Of a stretch of 64,000 nt of DNA, positions 1 through 9,007 are shown piece by piece. How positions within the stretch are numbered: position 1 is the stretch's first letter; each line of letters opens with the position of its first letter. The stretch is from Myxococcus xanthus (GTDB lineage: Bacteria; Myxococcota; Myxococcia; Myxococcales; Myxococcaceae): assembly GCF_006402735.1 (NCBI RefSeq), contig NZ_CP017174.1, positions 2,545,001 through 2,609,000 on the forward strand, written 5' to 3'. The notes below the pieces were generated by a model, which did not search any database, was not told the DNA's origin, and was given only the letters and a program-made list of their open reading frames with translations. A program made the position numbers and the translations under genes.

Positions 1-2
1 GG

Positions 3-2000
3 GTGCGAGACGCTCGGTCCGAACTCTTCCGGGCCCGCGGTGACGCGGCCATCGAGACGAAGCAATGGGCCCTGGCGGCTGGCTACTTCGCGTCCGCGAG
101 ACACACGGAAGACTCACCCACGGCGCGCTGGGGACAGGTGTGGGCGGAGAAGCGTGCCTCGTCGCTCGAGTGGGCAAAGCAGTTCGAGGGTTCCGTGCTG
201 GCGCTGGCCTTCTCACCAGACGGCAGGCTGCTGGCATCGGGAGGATATGACGCGGTCGTGCGCGTCTGGGACGTGGAGGCCGGAACGCAGGTGGCGGAGC
301 TGAAGGGCCACGAAGCCGAGCTCCATGCCGTCGCGTTCTCTCCCGATGGCCGGTGGCTGGCCGCCGCGGGCAGGCCCGGCGCGCTCTGGCTCTGGGACTG
401 GAAGCAGGGGCGCAGGGTGGCCTTGCTGTCCGGGCACGCGGATGTCGTGCGGGGCGTGGCCTTCTCCCCGGATGGTGAGTGGCTGGCGAGTGGTGGACTG
501 GACCGGACGATTCGTGTCTGGCGTATCCGTGATGGCGCGGAGGTGCTGCGGTTCACGCATGACGACATCGTCATCGCGGTGGCCTTCTCCCCCGACGGAG
601 GACGGCTCGTGTCGTCGAGCATGGACCGGACCGCGCGGGTGTGGGACCTGATGGCGCGTCGCGAGCTGCACCGGCTGACGGGACACGGGGACAATGTGGA
701 GTCCTGTGCGTTCTCCGCGGATGGCGAGCGGGTGATGACCGCGTCCGCGGACCGAGCCATCCGTCTCTGGGATGCCCGGACCGGTGCCCTGCTGGACGTG
801 CAGCGCAACACAGGGGCGCTTTCGGCCGTGGCCATCGATGCTGGTTTCCAGCAACTCGTGCAGGCGGGGTGGGAGGGGCGCGTGCAGCGCGTGGATGTGC
901 GCGGCGGTGGCGAGGTCCTGGAGCGGCTGGATGCACACCGGACCTTCGTGATGGCCGTGGCCCTGTCACCGGACGGACGCACGTTCGCGTCCGGTGGCAT
1001 GGACGGCGTCCTCAAGGTCTGGTCACGGTCCGAGGTACCTCCGGACGTCCTGCTGCGGGAGTTGCCCGCCTGGCCTGAGGTGCTGGCCTCCGTGGGGCCA
1101 GACGCCTTTGTGTCGGGTGGGGAGGACGGTCTGCGGAGTTGGTCGGTCTCGTCCAGCGGCGAACTCCACTCCCGCCTGGAGGCACCGGACGCCGTGGGGG
1201 CCGTGGCCGTGAGCGCGGACCGGCGGTTGCTCGCGGTGGGAACGTTGAAGGGGGAGGTGCGCGTGCGAGACGTCCGGTCCGGAAATCAGCTGATGGTGAT
1301 TCCGGCCGCGCGCGAATCCATCCGGGCGTTGGCCTTCAGCCCAGACGGCGCATTGCTCGCCGCGGGGGTGGCGCAGGACGTCGTGCTGTGGGCTGTCCCC
1401 TCCGCGACCCAGGTGGCCCGGCTGACAGGGCACACCGGGAAGGTGTGGGCATTGGCATTCGATGCCACGGGGCAAAGGCTGGCTTCGGGCGCAGCGGACC
1501 ACACGGTGCGGATCTGGGACGTGGCGCGAGGCGCGGTGATTCGCGTCCTGGAGGCGGGTGACCGGGTCCGCGCCGTCACGTTCCTGGCGTCCGGGGAGTT
1601 GCTGACCGCGGGAATGCGCCAGCCCATCCGGCTCTGGAGCCCAGATGACGGCCGCGTGCTGACGTCGATGGATGCGCGCACGGTAGGCGTCTTGTCGCTC
1701 GCGGTGGCGCCTCAGGGGGCGTTCGTGGCGTCCGGCGGAATGGGAGGAGAGATGAAGGTCTGGCGGCTTCCCGACGGGGCGCTCATGGGGGAGGTGCCCG
1801 GGCTGCAGGGGTTCGTCTCCGCCGTGGCCTTCTCTTCCGATGGCGCGTGGCTGGCGGCAGCGGCTTCCGACCGGACGTTCCACCTGCTGAGCTTCGATGC
1901 CTTCGCACACCCGCCGCCCGTGGAGCCGGACCTGACGCGGATTCTGCGGCGCCATGGGCTGGCCTGGGATGACTTGCGGGGCGTGTTCACCCTCCACTGA
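3..2000 (+). CDS. WD40-repeat protein (14 blades, 5' end probably outside window)
   Basis: The reading frame is open from the window edge, so the true start is probably upstream; the first in-frame start-like codon is a GTG at position 3. After about 60 helical residues come 14 WD-type blades with recurring FSPDG and [IV]R[VL]W[DS] signatures, ending near residue 650. Fourteen blades would build two seven-bladed propellers. Such arrays are protein-binding scaffolds, and in myxobacteria they are often the C-terminal half of Ser/Thr kinase or other signalling proteins (family knowledge). No catalytic motif lies in the visible part, so the enzymatic class of any missing N-terminus is unknown. 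It converges with the next gene across a hairpin. Confidence 0.85.
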   Translation: MRDARSELFRARGDAAIETKQWALAAGYFASARHTEDSPTARWGQVWAEKRASSLEWAKQFEGSVLALAFSPDGRLLASGGYDAVVRVWDVEAGTQVAELKGHEAELHAVAFSPDGRWLAAAGRPGALWLWDWKQGRRVALLSGHADVVRGVAFSPDGEWLASGGLDRTIRVWRIRDGAEVLRFTHDDIVIAVAFSPDGGRLVSSSMDRTARVWDLMARRELHRLTGHGDNVESCAFSADGERVMTASADRAIRLWDARTGALLDVQRNTGALSAVAIDAGFQQLVQAGWEGRVQRVDVRGGGEVLERLDAHRTFVMAVALSPDGRTFASGGMDGVLKVWSRSEVPPDVLLRELPAWPEVLASVGPDAFVSGGEDGLRSWSVSSSGELHSRLEAPDAVGAVAVSADRRLLAVGTLKGEVRVRDVRSGNQLMVIPAARESIRALAFSPDGALLAAGVAQDVVLWAVPSATQVARLTGHTGKVWALAFDATGQRLASGAADHTVRIWDVARGAVIRVLEAGDRVRAVTFLASGELLTAGMRQPIRLWSPDDGRVLTSMDARTVGVLSLAVAPQGAFVASGGMGGEMKVWRLPDGALMGEVPGLQGFVSAVAFSSDGAWLAAAASDRTFHLLSFDAFAHPPPVEPDLTRILRRHGLAWDDLRGVFTLH

Positions 2001-2047
2001 CACTGATTGAAGTAATCGCCCGTGGGCTTGAAAGGCATCGCCGACAA

Positions 2048-2085
2048 CAGCGGCGGGGCGTCTGGATTTGACGCCCAGGCCGCTG
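2048..2085. terminator. Bidirectional hairpin between convergent genes
   Basis: An outer stem CAGCGGC/GCCGCTG encloses an inner stem GGGCGTC/GACGCCC with a 7-nt loop. It sits between the stops of the WD40 gene (plus) and the small secreted protein gene (minus). There is no T-tract, so it is probably a shared transcription stop of the type common in GC-rich genomes, but that is inference. Confidence 0.5.
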
Positions 2086-2101
2086 AAGCGTCACGGAGTG
2101 G

Positions 2102-2623
2102 CTACCACTTCTCGATGGAGGTGACAGACAGCGGGTAGTAGGGCCCCACGAAGTTGCCGTCGGACGTGCAGGGACGCTCCGTGATGTCCAGCAGGCTGGC
2201 GGCGTAGTAGCCCCAGGTGGAGCCGTTGCCCTTCTCGTAGAACTCGTGGCCGTTGGGGAGCACGACCTTCCAGACGAAGTCGAAGTGCTCGTACCACTTG
2301 GGCGAGGTGCGATTGGAGATGATGCTCGTCACCGTGGTGCTCCACGTGTACGGCGCGGACGCGGAGACTTCGATGGTTTGCGTGTTCTCCCAGTCGAACG
2401 GCACGAAGCTGTTGAGGCCGCCCCAGCCGTGGATGAGATAGACAGAGGTGCCCCACGGCAGGGAGTAATTCCGGTAGTTCAGCTCGAGTTGGGCCTCGTA
2501 GGCGCTAGCGTAGACACAGGCGTGGAGCACCGCGCGGCCCTGGACCCACGTCTCAGAGGCGAGCGCGGTCGAGGACATGAAGAACACAAGGAGGGTGAGC
2601 ACTTTTCGCGAGAAAAAGGTCAT
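2102..2623 (-). CDS. Small secreted protein of unknown function
   Basis: A 173-residue protein. The N-terminus is a Sec signal peptide: a Lys/Arg start, a hydrophobic core LLVFFM, and a cleavage site after ALAS near residue 23. The mature part is rich in aromatic and beta-forming residues (several Trp and Tyr) and has two cysteines (about residues 36 and 152) that could form a disulfide. This suggests a compact extracellular or periplasmic beta-sandwich. I do not recognise the family. No clear Shine-Dalgarno precedes the ATG. G/C at third positions is consistent with real coding. Confidence 0.7.
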   Translation of the reverse strand: MTFFSRKVLTLLVFFMSSTALASETWVQGRAVLHACVYASAYEAQLELNYRNYSLPWGTSVYLIHGWGGLNSFVPFDWENTQTIEVSASAPYTWSTTVTSIISNRTSPKWYEHFDFVWKVVLPNGHEFYEKGNGSTWGYYAASLLDITERPCTSDGNFVGPYYPLSVTSIEKW

Positions 2624-2852
2624 GGTGGATAATCTGGGTTGATAGTGAATTCGACGACTCCTGTCTTTACCATGATGACAGGCCTAGGTACACGGTATGG
2701 CCATAGCGCATGTTTCGCCGTGCTTCCGATTGTCAGGTGCCACATCTGAGACATCCTCCCCGTGAAGGTGGTTCATTCCAGAGGGCGTTCGCACATGTCT
2801 CGATTCGCACCATCCTCCCTGGTGCGTTGTGGCTCGCTGACCGCACTCCTGA

Positions 2853-2969
2853 AAGCCCGAGGACGCTCCCGCGCAGGCGGTTCCCGGGGTGGTGGTGGAC
2901 GACACGGAGGCGAACACCGTCAGCGCCTCCGTGCCACGGCTCGGCCGCTACATCGTCGCCCCCCGCTGA
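2853..2969 (+). pseudogene. Likely 3' remnant of a secreted-protein gene
   Basis: Between an in-frame TGA at 2850 and a TGA ending at 2969, 38 codons have almost uniform G/C third positions. They read as a plausible C-terminal tail with the motif VVVDDTEANTVSASV followed by RYIVAP. This resembles the end of beta-sandwich modules in myxobacterial lipoproteins (inference). There is no start codon or ribosome binding site, and the matching upstream coding sequence is missing. An intact small gene is unlikely. Confidence 0.35.
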
Positions 2970-3045
2970 ACGTCGCGGGAAGGCGCGGGCCTCAGTCGCA
3001 CACGTCCGCGTCGGGCAGGAGGCGGCTCATGCGGACGTGGTGAGG

Positions 3046-3186
3046 TCACCCGGGACGAACGGCTCGTACTGCGTTCGAGGCGCGGATGGCGTCACGTCGC
3101 TCGAGCAGTGCCTGGTGCCGCGCTGACGGTCCACACGCGGTGGCCAGGAGGCAGAAGGGGATGCGTCGGGCCAGACGGCGATACAT
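3046..3186 (-). pseudogene. Possible lipoprotein gene remnant or tiny lipoprotein
   Basis: Forty-six codons start with an ATG at 3186. The product has a basic N-terminus, a short hydrophobic stretch and a lipobox-like LLATAC followed by GPSARHQALLERRDAIRA. The first half has native codon bias and the last dozen codons do not, as expected if a frameshift or deletion removed the body of a lipoprotein gene. No Shine-Dalgarno is evident. It could instead be a chance frame. Confidence 0.3.
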
Positions 3187-3360
3187 GAGCCCGCGAGCGC
3201 GAGCTGGGCGCGCCAGAGAGCCCCGCAACGCTCCTTATCCGCAGGGCGTCTCGGACCTAGCCCGTGACGGTGACACGGGCGCCTTGAACCGCCCGTGTGG
3301 GTTGGCGGGCGCGCCGCTCATGCCTCGCGAGCAGGCGGGCGGCGCCCGGTACGCACATCG

Positions 3361-3372
3361 TTTGAGCTCAAA
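3361..3372. promoter_or_regulatory. Perfect 12-bp palindrome upstream of porin/proVWX operon
   Basis: TTTGAGCTCAAA is followed by AAGTATAG in an unusually AT-rich patch about 190 bp before the porin start. It could be an operator or part of a promoter for the porin-proVWX unit. There is no recognised match to a named regulator. Confidence 0.25.
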
Positions 3373-3562
3373 AGTATAGACGTGATCCATCTGACCTGTT
3401 AACGACTGACCGCACTGTTCCCTGGGTGGACTGTCTCGCGCGCCAGCGTCCTCGCTGTGTGTGGCCGGGAGAGGACCGCCCCTTGTGCCAAGTCTGGCGC
3501 TCAGGACGAGTGTGGCCCGTTCTGGTCCGCTCGCGCCTGTCGTCCATTGCCAGGAGTTGCGG

Positions 3563-4765
3563 TTGTCCACCCGTCTTACCCGTTTCTCGCATGCGCTTTT
3601 CCTGTCTGGATTGACCTGCCTGCTCGCGCCCGACGCACGCGCCGAGGAGGAGGTGGTGGAAGACCCGGACATGCTCAAGGTCGGCGGTGCGCTGCGCCTC
3701 AATGCCTTCTTCAAGACGTGGCCTGGAGAAGAAGACAACCGCAACCGCGGTGGCGACGTGGCTTTCGATACATTCCGGCTCAACGTCGACGCCAGACTTT
3801 CCAAGATGTTGCTGTCCGCCGAGTACCGCCTCTATTCGGGCTACTCCATGCTCCACCACGGCTGGGTGGGCTATGAGTTCACGAAGGCGACCCAGCTCCA
3901 GTTCGGCGTGCACCGCGTGCCCTTCGGCGTGCTGCCCTATGCCTCACATAACTGGTTCTTCTCCCTGCCCTACTACATGGGCATGGAGGACGACTACGAC
4001 CTGGGACTGAAGCTGGTCCACACGCAGGGTCCGTGGGACCTGCAGGTCGCCTTCTACAAGAACGACGAGGGCAGCTTCACCGGCCGGAGTACGGACAGCG
4101 CGCGCTACTCGTATGACGTGGTGCAGGTGAACAGCGCCAACCCGGGCGAGGCGTACCTGGGCGTGGACAGCGCGAACCACGAGAGCAACAAGCTCAATGC
4201 ACGCGCGGCGTACACCTTCCAGCACGGGGACCTGGGCCGCACGGAAGTGGGCGTCTCCGCGCAGACCGGGCAGATCTACAACAGCGTCACCAAGCGCAAT
4301 GGCCTGAACTGGGCCGGCGCGGTGCACCTGGACGGCTACTACGGCCCGTTCAACCTGCGCATGGAGGTCCTCAGCTACGGCTACGACCTGAAGAACCCCG
4401 AGGGTCACGACGACTCCATCGTGACGATGGGTGCCTATGACGCGCCCTACAAGATGGCCACCCGGGGCACCGTCTACGCGGCGGGCCTTTCGTACGACGT
4501 GCCCGTGTCGTGGGGCCCCATTACGAAGCTGACCTTCTACGACGACTTCAGCCTCTTCGACAAAGCCAACGCCGCGTTCGAGACGTCGATGCAGAACGTG
4601 CTCGGCATGCTCGTCACCGCGGGGCCCGTCTACACCTACGTGGACGTGGCCAGCGGGAAGAACCAGCCCTGGCTGGGGCCTGCTTATGGCCACGCGCTCG
4701 CGGAGGGCGACCCGAACGCCCCGTGGGACACGCGCTTCAACATCAACGTCGGCTACTACTTCTGA
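3563..4765 (+). CDS. Outer-membrane beta-barrel porin
   Basis: I chose a TTG start at 3563. It has AGGAG 6 nt upstream (3552-3556) and yields a clean signal peptide, basic STRLTR then ALFLSGLTCLLA, with cleavage after DARA. Upstream ATGs would add about 34 non-signal residues. The mature protein is about 375 residues with alternating amphipathic strands, many Tyr/Trp/Phe girdle residues and a terminal aromatic (GYYF), typical of a 16-stranded porin related to the OprO/OprP type (inference). The proV start lies 8 bp beyond the stop, so it is probably co-transcribed with the betaine transporter and may give osmolytes a path across the outer membrane. Confidence 0.8.
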   Translation: MSTRLTRFSHALFLSGLTCLLAPDARAEEEVVEDPDMLKVGGALRLNAFFKTWPGEEDNRNRGGDVAFDTFRLNVDARLSKMLLSAEYRLYSGYSMLHHGWVGYEFTKATQLQFGVHRVPFGVLPYASHNWFFSLPYYMGMEDDYDLGLKLVHTQGPWDLQVAFYKNDEGSFTGRSTDSARYSYDVVQVNSANPGEAYLGVDSANHESNKLNARAAYTFQHGDLGRTEVGVSAQTGQIYNSVTKRNGLNWAGAVHLDGYYGPFNLRMEVLSYGYDLKNPEGHDDSIVTMGAYDAPYKMATRGTVYAAGLSYDVPVSWGPITKLTFYDDFSLFDKANAAFETSMQNVLGMLVTAGPVYTYVDVASGKNQPWLGPAYGHALAEGDPNAPWDTRFNINVGYYF

Positions 4766-4773
4766 GATGCCCC

Positions 4774-5958
4774 ATGGAGAAGATTGAAGTCCGTGGTTTG
4801 CGGAAGATCTACGGCGGCAACCCGGAGCGGGCCATTGCCCTGCTGGAGAAGGGGCAGAGCAAGCAGCAGATCCTGGAGGAGACGGGTTGCACCGTCGCCA
4901 TCCAGGAGGCTTCGTTCGATGTGAAGGCCGGCGAAATCTTCGTCATCATGGGCCTGTCCGGCAGCGGCAAGTCCACGGTGCTCCGCTGCCTCAACCGCCT
5001 CATCGAGCCCTCCGCCGGCAGCGTGCACGTGGACGGTGTGGACGTCACCCGGGCGGACAGGGCGGCCCTGCTGGACGTCCGGCGCCGGAAGATGGCCATG
5101 GTGTTCCAGAACTTTGGCTTGCTGCCCCACCGCAGCGTCATCCGGAACGTGGAGTACGGGTTGGAGATGCAGGGCCTGGAGCGGCGGGAGTCGCGGCCCA
5201 AGGCGATGCAGGCGCTCGAACTGGTGGGCCTGAAGGGTTACGAGGAGAAGCTGCCTCGCGAGCTCAGCGGCGGCATGCAGCAGCGCGTGGGCCTGGCGCG
5301 GGCCATTGCCACCGACGCGGAAATCCTGCTCATGGACGAGGCCTTCAGCGCGTTGGATCCGCTCATCCGCCGGCAGATGCAGGACGAACTGCTCGAGCTC
5401 CAGTCCCGGATGAACAAGACCATCGTGTTCATCACCCATGACCTGGATGAGGCGCTGAAGCTGGGGGGACGCATCGTCATCATGAAGGACGGTCGCATCG
5501 CGCAGCTCGGCACGCCGGAGGAAATCCTCAGGAGCCCCGCGGACGACTACGTGCGCGCCTTCGTGGAGCACGTGGACCGCACCAAGGTCCTCACCGCGCG
5601 GGCCATCATGCGGCGGCCGGAGTCGGTGGTGCACCCGAAGGACGGGCCCGCCCTGGCCGTCAAGCGCATGCGCGAGTCGGGCACCTCCACGCTCTTCGTG
5701 ACCAACCAGGCCCGCAAGCTGGTGGGCGTGGTGCGCATCGAGGACGCGCTGCGGCTCCTGGCGGAGAACAAGCACAGCCTGGAAGGGGCGCTCGTCACCG
5801 ACTTGCCCACCACGTCACCGGACACGCCGCTGGCGAAGCTGGTGGCGGTGGCGGCCACGACTCAGATTCCCATCGCCGTCGTCGCCGAGGACCAGTCGTT
5901 CCTGGGCATCGTGAGCCGCGCCACGCTGCTGGCCAGCATCGCGGGGGAGCAGCGCTGA
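4774..5958 (+). CDS. proV: Glycine betaine/proline ABC transporter ATP-binding protein
   Basis: A 394-residue ATPase of the ProV/OpuAA type that powers uptake of betaine or proline as compatible solutes. Walker A GLSGSGKST is at residues 60-68, the ABC signature is LSGGMQQRV and Walker B is ILLMDEAFSALDP. The N-terminal insertion with KGQSKQQILEETG is typical of the family. Two CBS domains fill the C-terminal third; in OpuA proteins these sense ionic strength. I took the ATG at 4774, just after the porin stop, because the family N-terminus begins here. proW follows after one base. Confidence 0.95.
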   Translation: MEKIEVRGLRKIYGGNPERAIALLEKGQSKQQILEETGCTVAIQEASFDVKAGEIFVIMGLSGSGKSTVLRCLNRLIEPSAGSVHVDGVDVTRADRAALLDVRRRKMAMVFQNFGLLPHRSVIRNVEYGLEMQGLERRESRPKAMQALELVGLKGYEEKLPRELSGGMQQRVGLARAIATDAEILLMDEAFSALDPLIRRQMQDELLELQSRMNKTIVFITHDLDEALKLGGRIVIMKDGRIAQLGTPEEILRSPADDYVRAFVEHVDRTKVLTARAIMRRPESVVHPKDGPALAVKRMRESGTSTLFVTNQARKLVGVVRIEDALRLLAENKHSLEGALVTDLPTTSPDTPLAKLVAVAATTQIPIAVVAEDQSFLGIVSRATLLASIAGEQR

Positions 5959-5959
5959 C

Positions 5960-6793
5960 ATGAGCACACTGAAAATCGGCGAAGGCTTCGAGGAGCTGAT
6001 TGACTGGCTGGGCACGCGTGGCGCGCCGGTGTTCGACGCCATCCGTTCGGTGCTCACGGCCTGCATCAACGGCCTGGAGAGCGCGCTGCTCCTGCCGCCC
6101 AGCTACGCCATCATCGCGGTGTTGATGGTGCTCGCCTGGCGTCTGTCCGGCCTGGGCACGGCCGTCTTCACGGCGCTGGGCATGCTGCTCATCCAGGACA
6201 TGGGCCTGTGGAAGGCCACCATGGAGACGCTGGCGCTGGTCCTCAGCTCGGCGATGGTGGCGCTGGTGCTGGGCATCCCCCTGGGCATCTGGGCCGCGTA
6301 CAGCCGCGTCGTGGAGCGGGTGCTGCGGCCCGCCCTGGACCTGATGCAGACGATGCCCGCCTTCGTCTACCTCATCCCCGCGGTGCTCTTCTTCCGGCTG
6401 GGGAAGGTGCCCGGCGTGGTGGCCACCGTCATCTTCGCCATGCCACCCGCGGTGCGCCTCACCAACCTGGGCATCCGGCAGGTGCCCGCCGAAGTCGTGG
6501 AGGCCGCCATCGCGTTTGGCGCGACGCCGCGCCAGACGCTGCTCAACGTCCAGCTCCCCATCGCCGTCCCCACGCTGCTGGCCGGAGTGAACCAGACCAT
6601 CATGCTGTCGCTGTCCATGGTGGTCATCTCCGCCATGATTGGCGCGGGCGGACTGGGCGAGCAGGTCCTGAAGGGCATCACCCAGCTCCGCATCGGGCTG
6701 GGCTTCGAGAGCGGCATCGCGGTGGTCATCCTGGCCATCGTGTTGGACCGCCTGACTCACGCGCTGGGCAAGCCCCGGACGCGCTCATCATGA
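5960..6793 (+). CDS. proW: Glycine betaine/proline ABC transporter permease
   Basis: A 277-residue inner-membrane permease with about six hydrophobic segments. The binding-protein-dependent transport motif EAAIAFGATPRQTLLNVQLPIA (about residues 182-203) docks on the ATPase. The ATG is one base after the proV stop, and its stop overlaps an ATG (ATGA) in the frame of proX, so the three cistrons are translationally coupled. It lacks the long N-terminal extension of E. coli ProW and resembles the OpuAB form. Confidence 0.95.
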   Translation: MSTLKIGEGFEELIDWLGTRGAPVFDAIRSVLTACINGLESALLLPPSYAIIAVLMVLAWRLSGLGTAVFTALGMLLIQDMGLWKATMETLALVLSSAMVALVLGIPLGIWAAYSRVVERVLRPALDLMQTMPAFVYLIPAVLFFRLGKVPGVVATVIFAMPPAVRLTNLGIRQVPAEVVEAAIAFGATPRQTLLNVQLPIAVPTLLAGVNQTIMLSLSMVVISAMIGAGGLGEQVLKGITQLRIGLGFESGIAVVILAIVLDRLTHALGKPRTRSS

Positions 6794-6807
6794 AGGAGAC
6801 CCGTCCC

Positions 6808-7719
6808 GTGAAGACTTCCTCTCTCAATCGCCTGCCCCTGCTGCTCACGGCCGTGGCGGGGCTGCTCGTCGCCCCCGGATGCAAGCAGGAGAACAAGGCG
6901 CCCGCCGCGGGTGACACCGAGTCGCCCGCCCCCGCGAAGAAGCCCGTGGTCCGGCTGGTGTACGTGAACTGGGCCGAAGGCGTGGCCATGACGCATCTGG
7001 TTCAGGCCATCCTGGAGGACCGCATGGGCTACGAGGTGAAGACCACCATGGCGGACGTCGCCCCGGTGTTCGCCTCGCTCGCCAATGGCGACGCGGATGC
7101 GTTCCTGGATGGCTGGCTGCCCGTCACCCACCAGAGCTACATGGAGCGCTTCCAGGGCAAGGTGGTGGACCTGGGCACCAACTACGAGGACGCCCGGATT
7201 GGCCTGGTCGTCCCCGCGGACCTGGACATCACCAGCATCGAGCAGCTCAACGGCAAGGCGAAGGACCTGAGCCAGTCCATCGTAGGCATCGATTCCGGCG
7301 CGGGCATCATGACGACGACGGAGAAGGCCATCGCGGAGTACAAGCTGGACCTGAAGCTGGTGCCCTCCAGCGGCCCGGCGATGACCGCGGAGCTCAAGGA
7401 CGCCATCGCCAAGAAGCGCCCCGTGGTGGTCACCGGTTGGAAGCCGCACTGGAAGTTCGCGCGCTGGGACCTGAAGTTCCTGGATGACCCGAAGGGCGTC
7501 TATGGCGCCAAGGAGTCCATCCACACGCTCACCCGCGTGGGCCTGGAGAAGGACCTGCCCGACGTCGCGACGCTGCTGCGCAACTTCAAGCTGGATGACC
7601 AGCAGCTCGGCAGTCTGATGGGCGCCATCGAGGAGGCCGCGGCCTCGCCGGAGAAGGCCACCCGTGAGTGGGTGAAGAAGAACCAGGCGCTCGTGGACGG
7701 TTGGATTCCCAAGTCCTGA
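6808..7719 (+). CDS. proX: Glycine betaine/proline-binding lipoprotein
   Basis: The substrate receptor of the ProVWX system. I prefer the GTG at 6808, which has AAGGAG 9 nt upstream. The in-frame ATG at 6790, overlapping the proW stop, is the alternative. The N-terminus is a lipoprotein signal with LLVAPGC near residue 25, so the protein should be lipid-anchored. The OpuAC domain starts around VRLVYVNWAEG and includes DAFLDGWLP and VVTGWKPHW, whose tryptophans fit the aromatic box that binds quaternary ammonium groups (family knowledge). It is about 303 residues, normal for the family. Confidence 0.93.
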   Translation: MKTSSLNRLPLLLTAVAGLLVAPGCKQENKAPAAGDTESPAPAKKPVVRLVYVNWAEGVAMTHLVQAILEDRMGYEVKTTMADVAPVFASLANGDADAFLDGWLPVTHQSYMERFQGKVVDLGTNYEDARIGLVVPADLDITSIEQLNGKAKDLSQSIVGIDSGAGIMTTTEKAIAEYKLDLKLVPSSGPAMTAELKDAIAKKRPVVVTGWKPHWKFARWDLKFLDDPKGVYGAKESIHTLTRVGLEKDLPDVATLLRNFKLDDQQLGSLMGAIEEAAASPEKATREWVKKNQALVDGWIPKS

Positions 7720-7746
7720 GCGCGATGCGAGGCGCTCCGGGGGCTT

Positions 7747-8772
7747 TCAGTTCCCGGGCGCCGCGCCCGGGTGTCCGCGCTTGCGCGCCGCGGATTCCAT
7801 CGCCATGAGCGCGTGGATGCCTGTCCGAAGCTGTTGGTAGATGTCCCGCTCGGTGACGCCCAGCCGGACGGCATTGGAGATGTCATGGATGCCGTCCCGG
7901 GCTTCGGAGTGTTCGCCGTGCAGTCCCCGCACCGCGAGCCCCAGGCGGGCGCACCGCGCACGGAAGTCCGGCCGCCGTGACAGGTGGGGCAGGCGGATGA
8001 GGACGGATGCGCGCATGGCGGTGCCCAGGTTGGTGGGGCACGCCGTGAGGAAGCCCAGCCGTGAGTCCTGGGCGAAGTCGAGCTGCTCGTGGAGTTGCTC
8101 GAGCGCCGTCTGGAGCCTCAGGAACGCCTGCGCCAGCCCCGAGCCGGGCTGCATGCTGATGATGCGCAGGGCGTCTTCCTCCCCGACCCAGACGATGAAG
8201 CGCATGTCCGCGGAGTGGAAGATGCCGCGGTTGCGCGGCCAGTCGCGGTTGACGCCCGCGCTGTCCAGGAAGCGGTCCGATTGCTGGAACAGGACGTGGT
8301 GGTGCACCAGCTCCCGCCGCTCCGCCTCGGAGAGGCTGGCCAGGGGATGGTATTCGCCCGCGAGGTGGCCCCCCAGGCCGGAGAGGACCTGGACGACCTC
8401 GGCTTCCAGCGCGGCCCTGTCCCTGGCGCCAATGGCCGGAGGAAAGGCATACCGGGCCAGGTTCCGTCCGACGCGGACCCGCGTGGAGAGGATGAACTCG
8501 CCCGTGGGGTCCAGGTCGTCCTGGGGCAGCCCGTCGAGTGAGAAGTCACTCGTGTGTCCACTCAGGTCATGGCCCGAATGGTCCCGGATGATGGGATGCA
8601 GCAGCGGGGAGAAGAGCGCGTAGGACTCGCTGTCACCCGCGTAGACACCCATCTGGGAGTCCCCGTGGTCCAGGCCACTCTGGATGGCCTTCCGGAGCGT
8701 CCAGCCGTTGCGTGTCGTGAGCCGTTCGAGCCGGGACTTCAGCTCGGAGGTGAGGTGCTTGTGTAGCAGCAT
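7747..8772 (-). CDS. ark: Arginine kinase (bacterial phosphagen kinase)
   Basis: Transfers phosphate between ATP and arginine to buffer cellular energy. The 341-residue protein carries the phosphagen-kinase signature CPTNLGT with the reactive cysteine, the nucleotide-binding STRVRVGRNL segment, and GEEDALRIISMQ with the conserved acidic residues near the guanidino group. A longer frame runs upstream to a GTG at 8898, but the ATG at 8772 gives the expected N-terminus and length. Arginine kinases are rare in bacteria; one is reported from Myxococcus xanthus as important for development and stress (recalled). McsB protein-arginine kinases share the fold, but no clpC/mcsA neighbours are present. 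It converges with proX. Confidence 0.9.
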   Translation of the reverse strand: MLLHKHLTSELKSRLERLTTRNGWTLRKAIQSGLDHGDSQMGVYAGDSESYALFSPLLHPIIRDHSGHDLSGHTSDFSLDGLPQDDLDPTGEFILSTRVRVGRNLARYAFPPAIGARDRAALEAEVVQVLSGLGGHLAGEYHPLASLSEAERRELVHHHVLFQQSDRFLDSAGVNRDWPRNRGIFHSADMRFIVWVGEEDALRIISMQPGSGLAQAFLRLQTALEQLHEQLDFAQDSRLGFLTACPTNLGTAMRASVLIRLPHLSRRPDFRARCARLGLAVRGLHGEHSEARDGIHDISNAVRLGVTERDIYQQLRTGIHALMAMESAARKRGHPGAAPGN

Positions 8773-9007
8773 CGCTCCGCGGCCTGAGCACGACACATGC
8801 CACGGTGGTTGCTGCTCAAATGTATGTGATTTTCGATGTTTGGCGAGCGGGCCGCCGTGTATCACGCGGCGCTGACGCGTCAGCTGGAGGGATGACACGT
8901 CAGCGCCAGCGCGCCGGACACCAGGGCGGTGCCGGCCCCTGGGGCGGCTTGGATGGACTCAGCCGCTCACCGGAATGGCTTCTCCGGTGAGCGGTGTTCG
9001 CCGCGGG

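Larger units (their letters stand above)
2624..3562. other. Gene-poor intergenic region with gene remnants
   Basis: About 940 bp without an intact gene between the small secreted protein and the porin operon. It contains two short stretches with native codon bias (entries at 2853 and 3046) that look like leftovers of decayed genes, and a 12-bp palindrome at 3361. Other open frames here have poor third-position bias and were not accepted. Confidence 0.6.

Noticed and set aside
7718-7737. Hairpin GAGCGC/GCGCTC between proX and arginine kinase
   Set aside because: Only 6 bp with no T-tract and overlapping the proX stop; too weak to call a terminator.
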